A stretch of DNA of 64,000 bases from an uncultured Acidobacteriia bacterium (GCA_903851195.1 CAINNJ010000033.1:186001-250000); one strand, 5' to 3'. Numbered from the stretch's first letter, positions 54,071-62,884 are shown. The notes: a model not told the origin generated them from the sequence alone. Numbers and translations: made by a program.

Positions 54071-56302
54071 GTGCGCCGCATCCTGCCTGTGGTCAATGTC
54101 CTGATCGCGATCGCTCTGATCGCGGCGGGCGCCGTATTTTACTGGATTTTTTACCGGTCGCTGCCCCAGACTTCGGGAACGATCGCAACTCAGGTCGGCC
54201 AGCCGGTCGAGGTGACGCGCGACGCGCTCGGTGTCCCTCATATTAAAGCGCAGACGCTGGAGGATGCCCTATTCACGCAGGGCTACGTGACGGCGGAAGA
54301 CCGTATGTGGCAGCTGGATACTCTGCGCCGTCTGCCGGCGGGAGACTTATCCGAGATTATCGGCGTCGCCACTCTGGAAACGGACCGGGAGTCGCGCAGG
54401 CTGCGCCTGCGCCGCCTGGCCGAGCAGATCTACACGCAGTTTTCTCCGGCCGACCGCGCGAGTTTTTCCGCCTACGCGCGCGGCATCAACGCGTACATCG
54501 AATCGCACCATGGCCGCTATGGCCTGGAGTTCCGGCTGCTCAACTACGATCCCCGTCCCTGGAGCGTGGTGGACAGCATTCTGATCGGCCTTCACATGTT
54601 CCGGACCCTGACCACCGACTGGAAGAACAAGCTGGTCAAAGAACAGATGCTGGCGCAGGGAGAGCCGGATAAAGTTCGTTATCTGTTCCCTTCCCGCACC
54701 GGGCTGGAGTTCATGCCGGGCGCGGATATTCATCCCGGTTCCAACGCCTGGGCCGTTTCCGGCGCGCATACCGCGAGCGGCAAGCCTCTGCTTTCCAATG
54801 ACATGCATCTCGAATTCAGCCTGCCGGGCGTTTGGTACATGATGCACCTGCAGGCTCCGGGCATGAATGTGGAGGGCGTGGAATTGCCGGGTGTCCCGGG
54901 AATTATCAGCGGCCACAACGACCGGATTGCCTGGGGTGTCACGAATCTGCAGTTCGACGTGCAGGACGTGTATCTGGAACGGATGGATACGCGAACCGGC
55001 CGGTACGTGTACGCGGGCAAGGTGGAGCAGGCCCGCCAGGAACGGGAAATCATCAATATTAAAGGGAAGCAGCCGGAAGAGATGGTGGTGTGGGTGACGC
55101 GGCACGGGCCGATCTTTCAGCAGACGGAGAATCGGGCGATGGCACTCCGCTGGACCGCGCAGGATCCCTCCATCTTTCACAACGTTTTCCTCGATGTGGA
55201 CCGCGCGCGGAACTGGGATGAGTTCCTGTCCGCGATCACGCCCTATGGCGGACCCGGACAGAACTTCGTTTACGCCGATGTCGACGGCAACATCGGTTAT
55301 CATGCTGCGGGAAAACTGCCCATCCGCCGGAATTATTATGGCGATCTCCCGGTGGACGGCTCGACTGGTGAGAACGAATGGGACGGCTATATCCCGTTCG
55401 AACAACTGCCGCGGGCTTTCAATCCGGCGAACGGATATGTGGTCTCCGCCAATCAGAATCCCTTTCCGGCGGACTTCCCGTACCACGTCAACGGCACCTT
55501 CGCGTCGCCCCACCGTTCCCGGCAGATCTTCGACATGCTCGCGGCGGGCGGGAACAAGCTTACTCCGGCCGACAATCTGCGGATTGAAAAAGACGTCTAC
55601 AGCGGTTTAAGTAAATTCGTGGCCCGCCAACTGGTAGCCGCTTATGAAAAGCGCGGCGCCACGAACCCCCTGTTCACCGACGCCGTGGCGATGCTGAAGA
55701 CCTGGGACGGCCAGATGGACCAGAACAGGGCAGAGCCTTTCATCGTCACCCTCGCCTTCCAGTACATCCGGAAAGCCATCGCCGACCGCGCGTCTCCGGG
55801 CGGCGGAGCGATTTACGACCCGCAGATCTCGGCGTCCGTTGTGGAACGATTGCTGCGGGAGCGTCCGGCGGGCTGGTTCGCCGACTATGACGAACTGCTG
55901 CTGCGCTGCTTTTCCGACGGCATGGAAGAGGGGCAGCGCCTGCAGGGCAAGGATCCGAAGCACTGGAAATGGGGGAAATATATGTTCCTCGACGGGAAGC
56001 ATCCGGTCGGAGGCCAGATCCCGGTGGTCGGAAAGTACTTCAACATTCCTCTCACGCCCATGAGCGGAGGCTCGACCACGGTAAAACAGACCTCCCGCAA
56101 GCTCATACCTTCCGAGCGCATGAATCACTCGCTCGGGAACTGGGACGATTCACTGTGGAGTCTGCCGGTGGGTCAGGCGAGCAATATCGCGTCGCCGCAT
56201 TACAGCGATCAGTGGAGCGCTTACTATGCGGGGCAGGCTTTTCCGATGCAGTTCAAAAAGGTCGAGGGGAAGAGCACGGTGAAGTTCGTGCCGGAGAAGT
56301 AG
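54071..56302 (+). CDS. penicillin-acylase family Ntn-hydrolase
   Basis: 743 residues. An N-terminal membrane or signal anchor (4-27) leads to the alpha-chain region (LGVPHIKAQTLEDALFTQGYVTAEDRMWQLD). The self-processing site is G223-S224 in PGSNAWAVSGAHTASGKPLLSNDMHL, with Ser224 as the new N-terminal nucleophile of the beta chain. The late Asn/Arg pocket is seen in AFNPANGYVVSANQNPFP. Family members cleave amides of aliphatic or aromatic acyl groups, including beta-lactams and acyl-homoserine lactones; specificity here is unknown. A GTG start without Shine-Dalgarno follows a TACAAT element by 7 nt. Confidence 0.92.
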   Translation: MRRILPVVNVLIAIALIAAGAVFYWIFYRSLPQTSGTIATQVGQPVEVTRDALGVPHIKAQTLEDALFTQGYVTAEDRMWQLDTLRRLPAGDLSEIIGVATLETDRESRRLRLRRLAEQIYTQFSPADRASFSAYARGINAYIESHHGRYGLEFRLLNYDPRPWSVVDSILIGLHMFRTLTTDWKNKLVKEQMLAQGEPDKVRYLFPSRTGLEFMPGADIHPGSNAWAVSGAHTASGKPLLSNDMHLEFSLPGVWYMMHLQAPGMNVEGVELPGVPGIISGHNDRIAWGVTNLQFDVQDVYLERMDTRTGRYVYAGKVEQARQEREIINIKGKQPEEMVVWVTRHGPIFQQTENRAMALRWTAQDPSIFHNVFLDVDRARNWDEFLSAITPYGGPGQNFVYADVDGNIGYHAAGKLPIRRNYYGDLPVDGSTGENEWDGYIPFEQLPRAFNPANGYVVSANQNPFPADFPYHVNGTFASPHRSRQIFDMLAAGGNKLTPADNLRIEKDVYSGLSKFVARQLVAAYEKRGATNPLFTDAVAMLKTWDGQMDQNRAEPFIVTLAFQYIRKAIADRASPGGGAIYDPQISASVVERLLRERPAGWFADYDELLLRCFSDGMEEGQRLQGKDPKHWKWGKYMFLDGKHPVGGQIPVVGKYFNIPLTPMSGGSTTVKQTSRKLIPSERMNHSLGNWDDSLWSLPVGQASNIASPHYSDQWSAYYAGQAFPMQFKKVEGKSTVKFVPEK

Positions 56303-56314
56303 CCACCGCCGGAA

Positions 56315-57019
56315 CTATTCGGCGATCCGGAAGCCGTATTCGTGGATCAGGTTTCCGGCCGTACGATAGAGGCGAACCAGATAAGCGCCGGGTTCGAGGG
56401 GTCCCGGCACTTTGACCTGACAGGAGCCCGGTGTATTCGGGCGCAGGGGAGGTCCGCTCCAAACCCAGCTTCCGGAATCGGTGACGATTTCCACCTTCAG
56501 GTTGCTCTCTCCCGCGGTTTCGAGCAAAGTCAGCCGGAGTTCGCGGGTGGCCCGGACCGCCGGCACATCGCCCCGCATCGCGCTCAACTCGAGGCTCGCC
56601 AGGGCCGGAACTCCTGAATCGGGACCTTTCGAGCCGCCCGGCGAGCGGTGAAGGCCCACGATCAACACCGACGCCAGCACCACCGACGCCAGCACCACCG
56701 ACGCCAGGGGTCCGGCGAAAGCCAGCCGGGGCCATACGGAAAAGGCACTCTGCCGCCGGTCTAAAACCTGCCGGCGGAACCAGCCGGACACTTTACCCGA
56801 AGGAGCCGGCGGATTCCCCTGCAGGGCACCCCGCAGCGCAAACGCCAGTCCGGCCACCTCCTCCAGTTCCACCCGGCACGGCTCACAGATCAGCAGGTGT
56901 TCTTCCGTTTCTTCAATCTCGCTCTCCGTGAGGCGGTCGAGCGCGTACATTTCCAGTTGTTCGCTGGACCGGTGGGCCCAAAACCGCGGACTTTCGACGA
57001 CAGTCACAGGGTCGTCCAT
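56315..57019 (-). CDS. zinc-finger anti-sigma-like membrane protein
   Basis: The ATG at 57019 has AAGGGG about 8 nt upstream. The 234-residue protein has an N-terminal ZAS-type zinc finger: H41-xxx-C45-xx-C48 (EHLLICEPCR) set among acidic helices, as in anti-sigma factors that hold ECF sigmas. One membrane segment follows (about 97-123), then a beta-rich extracytoplasmic domain (130-234). A 15-bp tandem repeat (2.7 copies) encodes part of the membrane helix (ASVVLASVVLASV). It is the third gene after CHAT and sigma on the same strand, 108 nt behind the sigma gene. An anti-sigma role is strong inference. Confidence 0.8.
   Translation of the reverse strand: MDDPVTVVESPRFWAHRSSEQLEMYALDRLTESEIEETEEHLLICEPCRVELEEVAGLAFALRGALQGNPPAPSGKVSGWFRRQVLDRRQSAFSVWPRLAFAGPLASVVLASVVLASVLIVGLHRSPGGSKGPDSGVPALASLELSAMRGDVPAVRATRELRLTLLETAGESNLKVEIVTDSGSWVWSGPPLRPNTPGSCQVKVPGPLEPGAYLVRLYRTAGNLIHEYGFRIAE
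56667..56707 (-). repeat. 15-bp minisatellite inside the anti-sigma-like gene
   Basis: ACCGACGCCAGCACC repeats at 56667-56681 and 56682-56696, with a partial third copy at 56697-56707. The unit is a multiple of 3, so it adds or removes five residues (SVVLA) in the transmembrane helix without frameshift. Confidence 0.85.
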
Positions 57020-57127
57020 AACGGATCCCCTTTCGGGAGTTCCAACCAGCGCAAATGCTCCATATACAGGAAAAGTGCGGAGGGAAGAAAAACTTCTCAA
57101 CCTTAATATCAGATTTTTTCGGAAAAA

Positions 57128-57844
57128 TCAGCGCTTTCGGAAACCACTCGGGCTGTTTGCCATGAATCTTCTGCCCAGTTCGCCGAATCTCGCCTTGGCG
57201 CGCGATTTCAGCAGCCGGAACTGATTGTAACTCAGCCCCATTTCCTGGCAGATCTGCTCCTGCGGCTGGTCCTGCACGTAGAACCGGTCCAGAATCTCCC
57301 GGTCCCGCCGGGAGATTCCTTTCATGACGCGCCGGGCGATCTCGGCTCTCTGCTGCTGCTGCAGTGTTCGTTCGGGATCGTCCTTCCAGTCGGTGAGGGA
57401 GAAAAGAGTGTCTTCGTAATCGACGTAGGTGCGGCGCTTGCTGACGTTGGCCTCGATGGCGGCCGCGATGCGGCGTTTGACAACTGTACGCACGAATCCC
57501 ATCAGGCGGGCGGGGTCGCGCAGTTCTCCGTTCCGGATTGCCTGGGCAACGATGACAAAGCAGTCGTGGACCTTGTCGTCGAGCTCATCGGCGCCCAGAT
57601 TCCGCATGAGGAAGTAGCGGATTCCCTTGCCGAAAATGCCGTAGAGCTCCTCCATTGCAGAGGGGTCGCCGTCGTGGATCCGGGCGACAAGCGTAGCCCA
57701 GTCCTGAATCCCGAACGCATCGTCCTCCTGCCTGGTTCCGCGGCCGTCCTCCCCCGACGGGGGTTCGGCGCCGGGTTCCATGCCGGGCAGGAAAGGCTGA
57801 CGGTCCTCCTGTTCGGGCCGCAGCCGTGCCGGTGCGGCTTTCAT
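57128..57844 (-). CDS. ECF-type sigma-70 factor
   Basis: From the ATG at 57844 (overlapping the CHAT stop as ATGA) the protein has 238 residues. A Pro/Glu-rich N-terminal extension (1-45) precedes region 2 (HDGDPSAMEELYGIFGKGIRYFLMRNLGADELDDKVHDCFVIVAQAI...MGFVRTVVKRRI) and region 4 (RAEIARRVMKGISRRDREILDRFYVQDQPQEQICQEMGLSYNQFRLLKSRAKARF). This is a two-region, extracytoplasmic-function-type factor. The gene downstream encodes a zinc-finger membrane protein that fits as its inhibitor. The promoter it recognises is not known. Confidence 0.88.
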   Translation of the reverse strand: MKAAPARLRPEQEDRQPFLPGMEPGAEPPSGEDGRGTRQEDDAFGIQDWATLVARIHDGDPSAMEELYGIFGKGIRYFLMRNLGADELDDKVHDCFVIVAQAIRNGELRDPARLMGFVRTVVKRRIAAAIEANVSKRRTYVDYEDTLFSLTDWKDDPERTLQQQQRAEIARRVMKGISRRDREILDRFYVQDQPQEQICQEMGLSYNQFRLLKSRAKARFGELGRRFMANSPSGFRKR

Positions 57845-60228
57845 AAGGTCCGGCTCAGAAGGAAATATCCCGCCCAGCTTCCCGGCAAGCGGCGTGCGGA
57901 AGGGCTCAGGAGAGCCTTCCGCTGTGCGGTCTGCAGGGCGGCGGCCGCGCCTTGTTCCGGAGCGGCGTGCAGGGAGCGATAGAAATCGGTCATCAGGGAT
58001 TGCGCCGCGTCGTCCGGAATGTCCCATTGCGTCGCCAGCACCGCCATGGCGCCCGCGCCAATCCACGCGCGCGTCAATCCCATCAGACCCGCGCCCGGCA
58101 GAGCCTGGCCCTGCGCGGAGTGGCAGCCGTTCATCACCACGAGCTTCGGACGCACGCCGCGAGCCACGATTTCACGGGGACCCAGCAATCCCATGACGCC
58201 GTCGGAATCGAGGCTCAACGCGATCACACCCGACTGGAACTCGTCTTTCTGGGCCACGATATGAGTCGCGAAGTGCAGTATGGCGGGGTTCGTTTTCAGT
58301 GCCGCGCGAACGGGCACGATCCGCGCGTCCGGGCCGGTCAGCAGGCGCGATCCTGCCGGCCGGCCCCATGCCCTTATACAAGCCTCCAGTTCCGGCGCCG
58401 TGTTGGGGAGGCGGGGGAGGGACTGGCCGGAGTGAAAGCGTGTCCCGCGATATCGCTCGTCGGCCGGGCTGTAGACGGGGTCGCCGATACCCAGAAAACC
58501 GGCGTCCGCGGGAATCGATCCGCGCTGCGCGAGAAGCGCCCCGGGAATGATCCGGATGTCGGCGTGTTCGATCAGATAGACCGGTTCGGCGCCCTGATTC
58601 GTGACCAGAGCGGCAAAGGGCAGCTCGTAAAGTGGTCCGTCGAGTTCGAGGAGCCAGTGCCTGCGGGCGAGGAACGATTCCGGCACGTGACCGAACAGAT
58701 CCCGGTAGAGCTTGCGTCCCTGTTCATTCGCGGCGGCGCCATCGCCATCCCGAAGCGCGCGGCGAAGCGCGGAGACTTCGAGTTCAATCTGTTGTGTCGG
58801 GCACAACCGGACCGCTTCCATGCGGGAACGGTCGACCGCCCAGAGCCAGGCGCTGATTTTCGAGGCATGGAAGCTCAGCAGGACCGTCTCGTCGTCGAGA
58901 ATATTCCGGATGTGAGCGAGAGGCGTTTCCGCGTTCGATTCGGTCGGTTTTCCTCCCGCGTCTGTCTCCATCCGCTGCAACTCCTGACGGAGTGCGTTCG
59001 CCTTTTTTCCGGCGTCGGAAGCCGGCGCGGGCGCCGACCGAACCAGGGACTGATACCTTGCGAGAACATCCCAGTAATGAGAAGGGAGCCTGGTGCGCCA
59101 GTCGTTCGCCTCCGGGATGAGGGCGCGCAGACTCCAGAGGCGGTCCTGCTCGGCCGCATCAAAGGTTTCTTCAAGCAGGGACCGATCCCCGGTCTGCATC
59201 CACAGGCGATTGCCGGAATCGATGTACCCCTCGAGCACCTGACTGAGACCGCTTTCCAGCGCCACGCGGTCCTGGTCGGCGGGAACGATGTCGGTTCGCA
59301 TTTCCGCGGCCATTTTGCGCGATTCGGCATAATCGGCGAACCCGCCGCGAATGTCACCCGTTTTGGACCGGAACTCGCCCCGGTCCGCAAGTACGCCGAA
59401 TCGGGGTGTAAACCGGGGCGGCGAGGCGACGGCGCTGTCGAAGAGCATCGCGGCGGAATGATCGTCGCCCCGCAGATGTCTGACCTTGGCGAGACCCACC
59501 AGGATGGATGCCGACAGAAATACCTTATGGGTTCGCGCCAGCCGGAAGCCTTCATGGAAAGTCCACTCGGCCAGGTCGGTGCGCTGTTTTTCCAGAGATT
59601 TGCGCCCTAACGTTCCGAGGGCAGCGATCGCATTACCCACATCGCCAAGGTCGAGAAATTCATTCAGGCATTGCAGAAAGAGGGGAATCGACTCCTCCAC
59701 CTGCCCGAGCTCGGCCGTAGCGAAGGCGTTCTGATAGAGGAGAAAAGCGTGCAGGGAACGGTCTGTTTTCTCCGCCATCGGTAAAGCGTCGCGCGCGATC
59801 TGCAACGCTTTCTCCGGTTGCCCAATGCGGATATAAAGGGCCGCAATGGAGTTCAGCGCGGTCTCGAGAAGGACGGTTTGACCAAAGTTCAGCGCCTGTT
59901 CTTTGGCGTCTGTCAATTCCACCAGCGCCTCCCGGAACTGAAGCAGCAGCTCAGAACAAATGCCGCCGTTGATCCGGTTTCCCACGGCCACCTTGTAATT
60001 CTTTTCCTTTTCCGCGAGCGCGGCGGCAGCCCGAAACATTTCGCGGGCTTCCAGATAGCGCCCCTCGTTATAGAGGGTTACGCCGCGCGTCTTCAGACGC
60101 ACGAGTTCGGGGGAGCCGGGAGATTTCTGTTGGGATGGACTTGCTGCGTTCCGGGAAGAACCGGTCAGCAAGAGCGCCATCAGAGTCGAACCAATGATGA
60201 CGCCGACCGTCACGGTTTTTACGGGCAC
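57841..60228 (-). CDS. CHAT-domain cysteine protease with TPR repeats, membrane/periplasmic
   Basis: The GTG at 60228 is preferred over TTG 60231 because AGAGG is then 6 nt upstream. The 795-residue product has a hydrophobic N-terminal segment (about 7-22: VGVIIGSTLMALLLTG), so it is exported or membrane-anchored. A TPR array (about 45-330), a helical linker and a C-terminal CHAT caspase-like domain (about 515-795) follow. The His/Cys dyad is intact: H656 (LHFATH) and C702 (NGCHSAQG). CHAT enzymes cleave proteins in defence or stress signalling. It is translationally coupled to the sigma gene. Proteolytic control of the sigma/anti-sigma pair is a reasonable hypothesis. Confidence 0.92.
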   Translation of the reverse strand: MPVKTVTVGVIIGSTLMALLLTGSSRNAASPSQQKSPGSPELVRLKTRGVTLYNEGRYLEAREMFRAAAALAEKEKNYKVAVGNRINGGICSELLLQFREALVELTDAKEQALNFGQTVLLETALNSIAALYIRIGQPEKALQIARDALPMAEKTDRSLHAFLLYQNAFATAELGQVEESIPLFLQCLNEFLDLGDVGNAIAALGTLGRKSLEKQRTDLAEWTFHEGFRLARTHKVFLSASILVGLAKVRHLRGDDHSAAMLFDSAVASPPRFTPRFGVLADRGEFRSKTGDIRGGFADYAESRKMAAEMRTDIVPADQDRVALESGLSQVLEGYIDSGNRLWMQTGDRSLLEETFDAAEQDRLWSLRALIPEANDWRTRLPSHYWDVLARYQSLVRSAPAPASDAGKKANALRQELQRMETDAGGKPTESNAETPLAHIRNILDDETVLLSFHASKISAWLWAVDRSRMEAVRLCPTQQIELEVSALRRALRDGDGAAANEQGRKLYRDLFGHVPESFLARRHWLLELDGPLYELPFAALVTNQGAEPVYLIEHADIRIIPGALLAQRGSIPADAGFLGIGDPVYSPADERYRGTRFHSGQSLPRLPNTAPELEACIRAWGRPAGSRLLTGPDARIVPVRAALKTNPAILHFATHIVAQKDEFQSGVIALSLDSDGVMGLLGPREIVARGVRPKLVVMNGCHSAQGQALPGAGLMGLTRAWIGAGAMAVLATQWDIPDDAAQSLMTDFYRSLHAAPEQGAAAALQTAQRKALLSPSARRLPGSWAGYFLLSRTL

Positions 60229-60247
60229 CAAAACCTCTGGTCCGGCC

Positions 60248-60282
60248 GGTGATAGTCGCCCTATGAGGGCGGAACTATCACC
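60248..60282. promoter_or_regulatory. long palindrome in the CHAT gene leader
   Basis: GGTGATAGTCGCCCT (60248-60262) pairs with AGGGCG and ACTATCACC (60266-60271 and 60274-60282) around an ATG loop; only two bases (GA) bulge. There is no T-run on either strand. It lies 20 nt upstream of the CHAT start codon and next to a predicted -10 (TACACT, 60289-60284 on the minus strand; -35 TTTACG at 60313-60308, weak). An operator or a 5'-mRNA stem-loop is likely. The remainder of 60290-60548 shows no gene. Confidence 0.7.
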
Positions 60283-60548
60283 GAGTGTACCAAAGCAAAC
60301 GACGGATCGTAAAACGTTTTTCCTGACATCGATTCCGAGACAAGGCAGGGCCCTGTTAGAATCCGAACAAATAAAACAAGTTTTGGGCCAAGGTCAGCAC
60401 CACATCGCTGATCATCGAGATTCTCTCCTCTGCAGCCGTTTGCCGCGCGCGACTTGCGACCTCACGCTAGCGGGCAAGGGCAGGAGAAACGCTCGCCGGA
60501 CCTGCTGAAATGGGCTGTAACCCGCTGAAAAGAAAACAAGAAAAATTT

Positions 60549-61103
60549 ATGCGAAACTTGTCACTGATGAAACTCGCCTGGCTCGCTCTGGCTCTCTCAG
60601 CCCTCTCTCTCACCGCCCAGGAACCGAAAGTTCCCCGAAAGGCTGCCGACATCGGAATCCAGACAGCGCCGGAGAAATATGTCTGGCTTAGCCAGCAGAG
60701 CGGGAAGACCTGTGTCCTCGCCTTCATCCTGACAACCTGCCCGCACTGCCAGTTCACGGTCGGGCTGCTGAACAAAATCCAGAAAGACTATGCCGATAAG
60801 GGCGTGGTCATCATTGCCTCGGCGATAGAACCCATGTCTTCCCTGCACATTCCGGATTTCATGAAGTTGCTGAAGCCCCAGTTCCAGGTGGGCTACAACG
60901 AACAGAGTTACGTGCAGAAGTTCTTAGGCCGGCCCGATAACGATCCGATGTTCATGCCGCAACTGGCTTTTGTGGACCGCACCGGAACCATTCAGGCCCA
61001 ATATGCGGGCGACGACCCTCTGCTGGCCAGGGACATTCAGGAGAAAAGTCTGCGCGACGCGCTCGACAAGACGCTGAAGGCAGGAACAGCCCGAAAGCAA
61101 TGA
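60549..61103 (+). CDS. secreted thioredoxin-like (TlpA/ResA-type) protein
   Basis: The start at ATG 60549 (MRNLSLMKLAWLALAL) gives a signal peptide ending SLTAQ; another ATG at 60567 is possible. The 184-residue protein has a thioredoxin/AhpC-TSA fold with a CPHC active site (LTTCPHCQFT) after the first strand (TCVLAFIL). A peroxiredoxin-like insertion follows (KDYADKGVVIIASAIEPMSS), then the cis-Pro (MPQLAFVDRTG). It is probably a periplasmic disulfide reductase, or a thiol helper for cytochrome c maturation. It overlaps the MFS gene start by 4 nt (ATGA). Confidence 0.87.
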   Translation: MRNLSLMKLAWLALALSALSLTAQEPKVPRKAADIGIQTAPEKYVWLSQQSGKTCVLAFILTTCPHCQFTVGLLNKIQKDYADKGVVIIASAIEPMSSLHIPDFMKLLKPQFQVGYNEQSYVQKFLGRPDNDPMFMPQLAFVDRTGTIQAQYAGDDPLLARDIQEKSLRDALDKTLKAGTARKQ

Positions 61104-62317
61104 GCCGTATTCCGGACGCTCCGGAAACACTGGACAAGGCTATCCCGGGCACCGGCGTTTGGGCCACTGGCGGCTGGTGGGGAGTGGTGGCCCGGTTTCT
61201 GGTTCACGGGCTGCTGGTTTCCACGTGGGTATCCCGCATTCCCGCCGTGAAAGGGGCCATCGGCCTCAGCGACGGCGCGCTGGGACTGGCGTTGCTCGGC
61301 AGCGCGATCGGGTCTATGGCTGGAATTCCGGTGAGCGGCTGGCTGGTGAGCCGTTTCGGGAGCCGGCGCGCCTGCACCTGGAGCAGCGCGGGATACTGTC
61401 TGGCGCTTCTGTTGCCGACGACGGCCGGTAGTGCGGTTCAGCTTTTCCTGGCGCTCCTGGTGCTGGGATTCGCCGCCGGCGCGGACGATGTTGCCATGAA
61501 CTCGCAGGCAGTTTCCATGGAAAAGCTGTTAGGGGAACCTTCAATGTCGCGCTTTCACGGGATGTTCAGCTTCGGCGGGATTGCGGGGGCGGGCCTCGGC
61601 GCCTTCATCGCCAGGCTGGGGGTCACGGCCCCGCGGCATCTGACGGCGGCAAGCGGAGTGATTCTGCTGCTGTCTCTGTCCACCGCGCCCCTGCTACTGG
61701 AAGTCGGAACCGCCGCGCCCACCGTGACACCACCCCGGTTCAGCTGGAGAAACCTCACGGCCCCGCTGCTGCTTCTGAGCGCGATCGGCTTCTGCATCTT
61801 TCTTTCGGAAGGCGCGATTGCCGACTGGACGGCGGTTTATCTGAAACAAATACTCCGGGCGGACGCCGGCACAGCCGCCGCCGGATACGCGATCTTCAGC
61901 GCAGCCATGTTCCTGTTCCGCCTGGCCGGAGACCGGATCACGGTGAAACTGGGGCGCGCGTGGACTATCCGCGGCGGGGCGATGCTGGCCGCTTCCGGCC
62001 TCGGCCTGGTGGTTCTGGCGCCGCACCCGCTCTGGGCCATGCCCGGTCTGGCTATGGCGGGCGCGGGTTATTCGTCCATTATTCCGCTGGTGTTCGCGGC
62101 GGGCGGGCGCGTGAGCGGAACCAGCGACGGGGCGGGAGTGGCCACCGTGAGCGGCCTGGGTTATCTTGGCTTTCTGGTGGGGCCGCCGGTGATCGGATTC
62201 ATCTCGCAGATGACTTCCCTGCGTTTCGGGCTGGCCTTCGTGGTGACGCTGACCGCGCTGGTGGCTGTTCTGGTCGGCGTCGTGCAACGGACCGGCGGGA
62301 AACAGGCATTCGGATAA
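61100..62317 (+). CDS. MFS transporter (YbjJ-like)
   Basis: 405 residues with about 12 TM helices. A ~30-residue soluble N-terminus precedes TM1 (VARFLVHGLLVSTWVSRIPAVKGAIGLSDGALG), and the A-like motif GWLVSRFGSRRA lies in the 2-3 loop. The sequence resembles the YbjJ/fucose-permease-like branch whose substrates are mostly unknown. It overlaps the thioredoxin-like gene by 4 nt and is followed after 15 nt by the GyrI-like gene, so a three-gene operon is likely. An efflux role is plausible given the GyrI-like partner, but this is inference. Confidence 0.88.
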   Translation: MSRIPDAPETLDKAIPGTGVWATGGWWGVVARFLVHGLLVSTWVSRIPAVKGAIGLSDGALGLALLGSAIGSMAGIPVSGWLVSRFGSRRACTWSSAGYCLALLLPTTAGSAVQLFLALLVLGFAAGADDVAMNSQAVSMEKLLGEPSMSRFHGMFSFGGIAGAGLGAFIARLGVTAPRHLTAASGVILLLSLSTAPLLLEVGTAAPTVTPPRFSWRNLTAPLLLLSAIGFCIFLSEGAIADWTAVYLKQILRADAGTAAAGYAIFSAAMFLFRLAGDRITVKLGRAWTIRGGAMLAASGLGLVVLAPHPLWAMPGLAMAGAGYSSIIPLVFAAGGRVSGTSDGAGVATVSGLGYLGFLVGPPVIGFISQMTSLRFGLAFVVTLTALVAVLVGVVQRTGGKQAFG

Positions 62318-62332
62318 GGAGGATTTTCCAAA

Positions 62333-62845
62333 ATGATCACGGAACCGCAACTGGAAACGCGGGAGCCGCAACATTACGTGGCGATTCGCGCGCAGGTCAC
62401 GCAGCCGGAGATCGGCGCCGTCCTGCCGCCTCTCTGGCCGGAGGTGTTTGGCTGGCTGGGGGCGAACGGCCTGGCGCCGGCCGGAGCGCCGTTCATCCGG
62501 TATGTCGAATTCGATCGCAGCGGGACGATGGACGTCGAAGTGGGCGTGCCGCTGGGTGCCCAAATACCCGAACCGGTAGAGGGTAATCAGCGGATCGTCC
62601 CCGGAGTTTTGCATGCCGGGGTGTATGCGACACTCACCCACACCGGACCCTACAGCGAACTGATGTCGGCCAATAAAGCTTTGCAGGACTGGGCTGCGGC
62701 CCGGGGAATTCAGTGGCGATACACCGGCGACGCCGCGCACTCCGTCTGGGCCGGGCGGCTGGAATCCTACCTCACGGACCCCGCGAAAGAACCGGATCCC
62801 GCCAAATGGATCACCGTGGTCAGCTACCTGACGAAGGCCCACTGA
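62333..62845 (+). CDS. GyrI-like small-molecule-binding protein
   Basis: 170 residues with an excellent ribosome site (AAGGAGG) 9 nt before the ATG. It is a stand-alone GyrI/AraC-effector-binding (SHS2) domain: PQHYVAIRAQVTQPEIGAVLPPLWPEVFGWLGANG opens it, and VLHAGVYATLTHTGPYSELMSANKALQDWAAARGI closes the two-fold repeat. There is no DNA-binding part. Such proteins bind or hydrolyse hydrophobic, often cationic, compounds and can shield gyrase. Its location behind an MFS gene suggests joint handling of a toxic small molecule. Confidence 0.87.
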   Translation: MITEPQLETREPQHYVAIRAQVTQPEIGAVLPPLWPEVFGWLGANGLAPAGAPFIRYVEFDRSGTMDVEVGVPLGAQIPEPVEGNQRIVPGVLHAGVYATLTHTGPYSELMSANKALQDWAAARGIQWRYTGDAAHSVWAGRLESYLTDPAKEPDPAKWITVVSYLTKAH

Positions 62846-62884
62846 CGGAAGGCGGTCCGGTGGGATCCGCTAATCTTATATATA

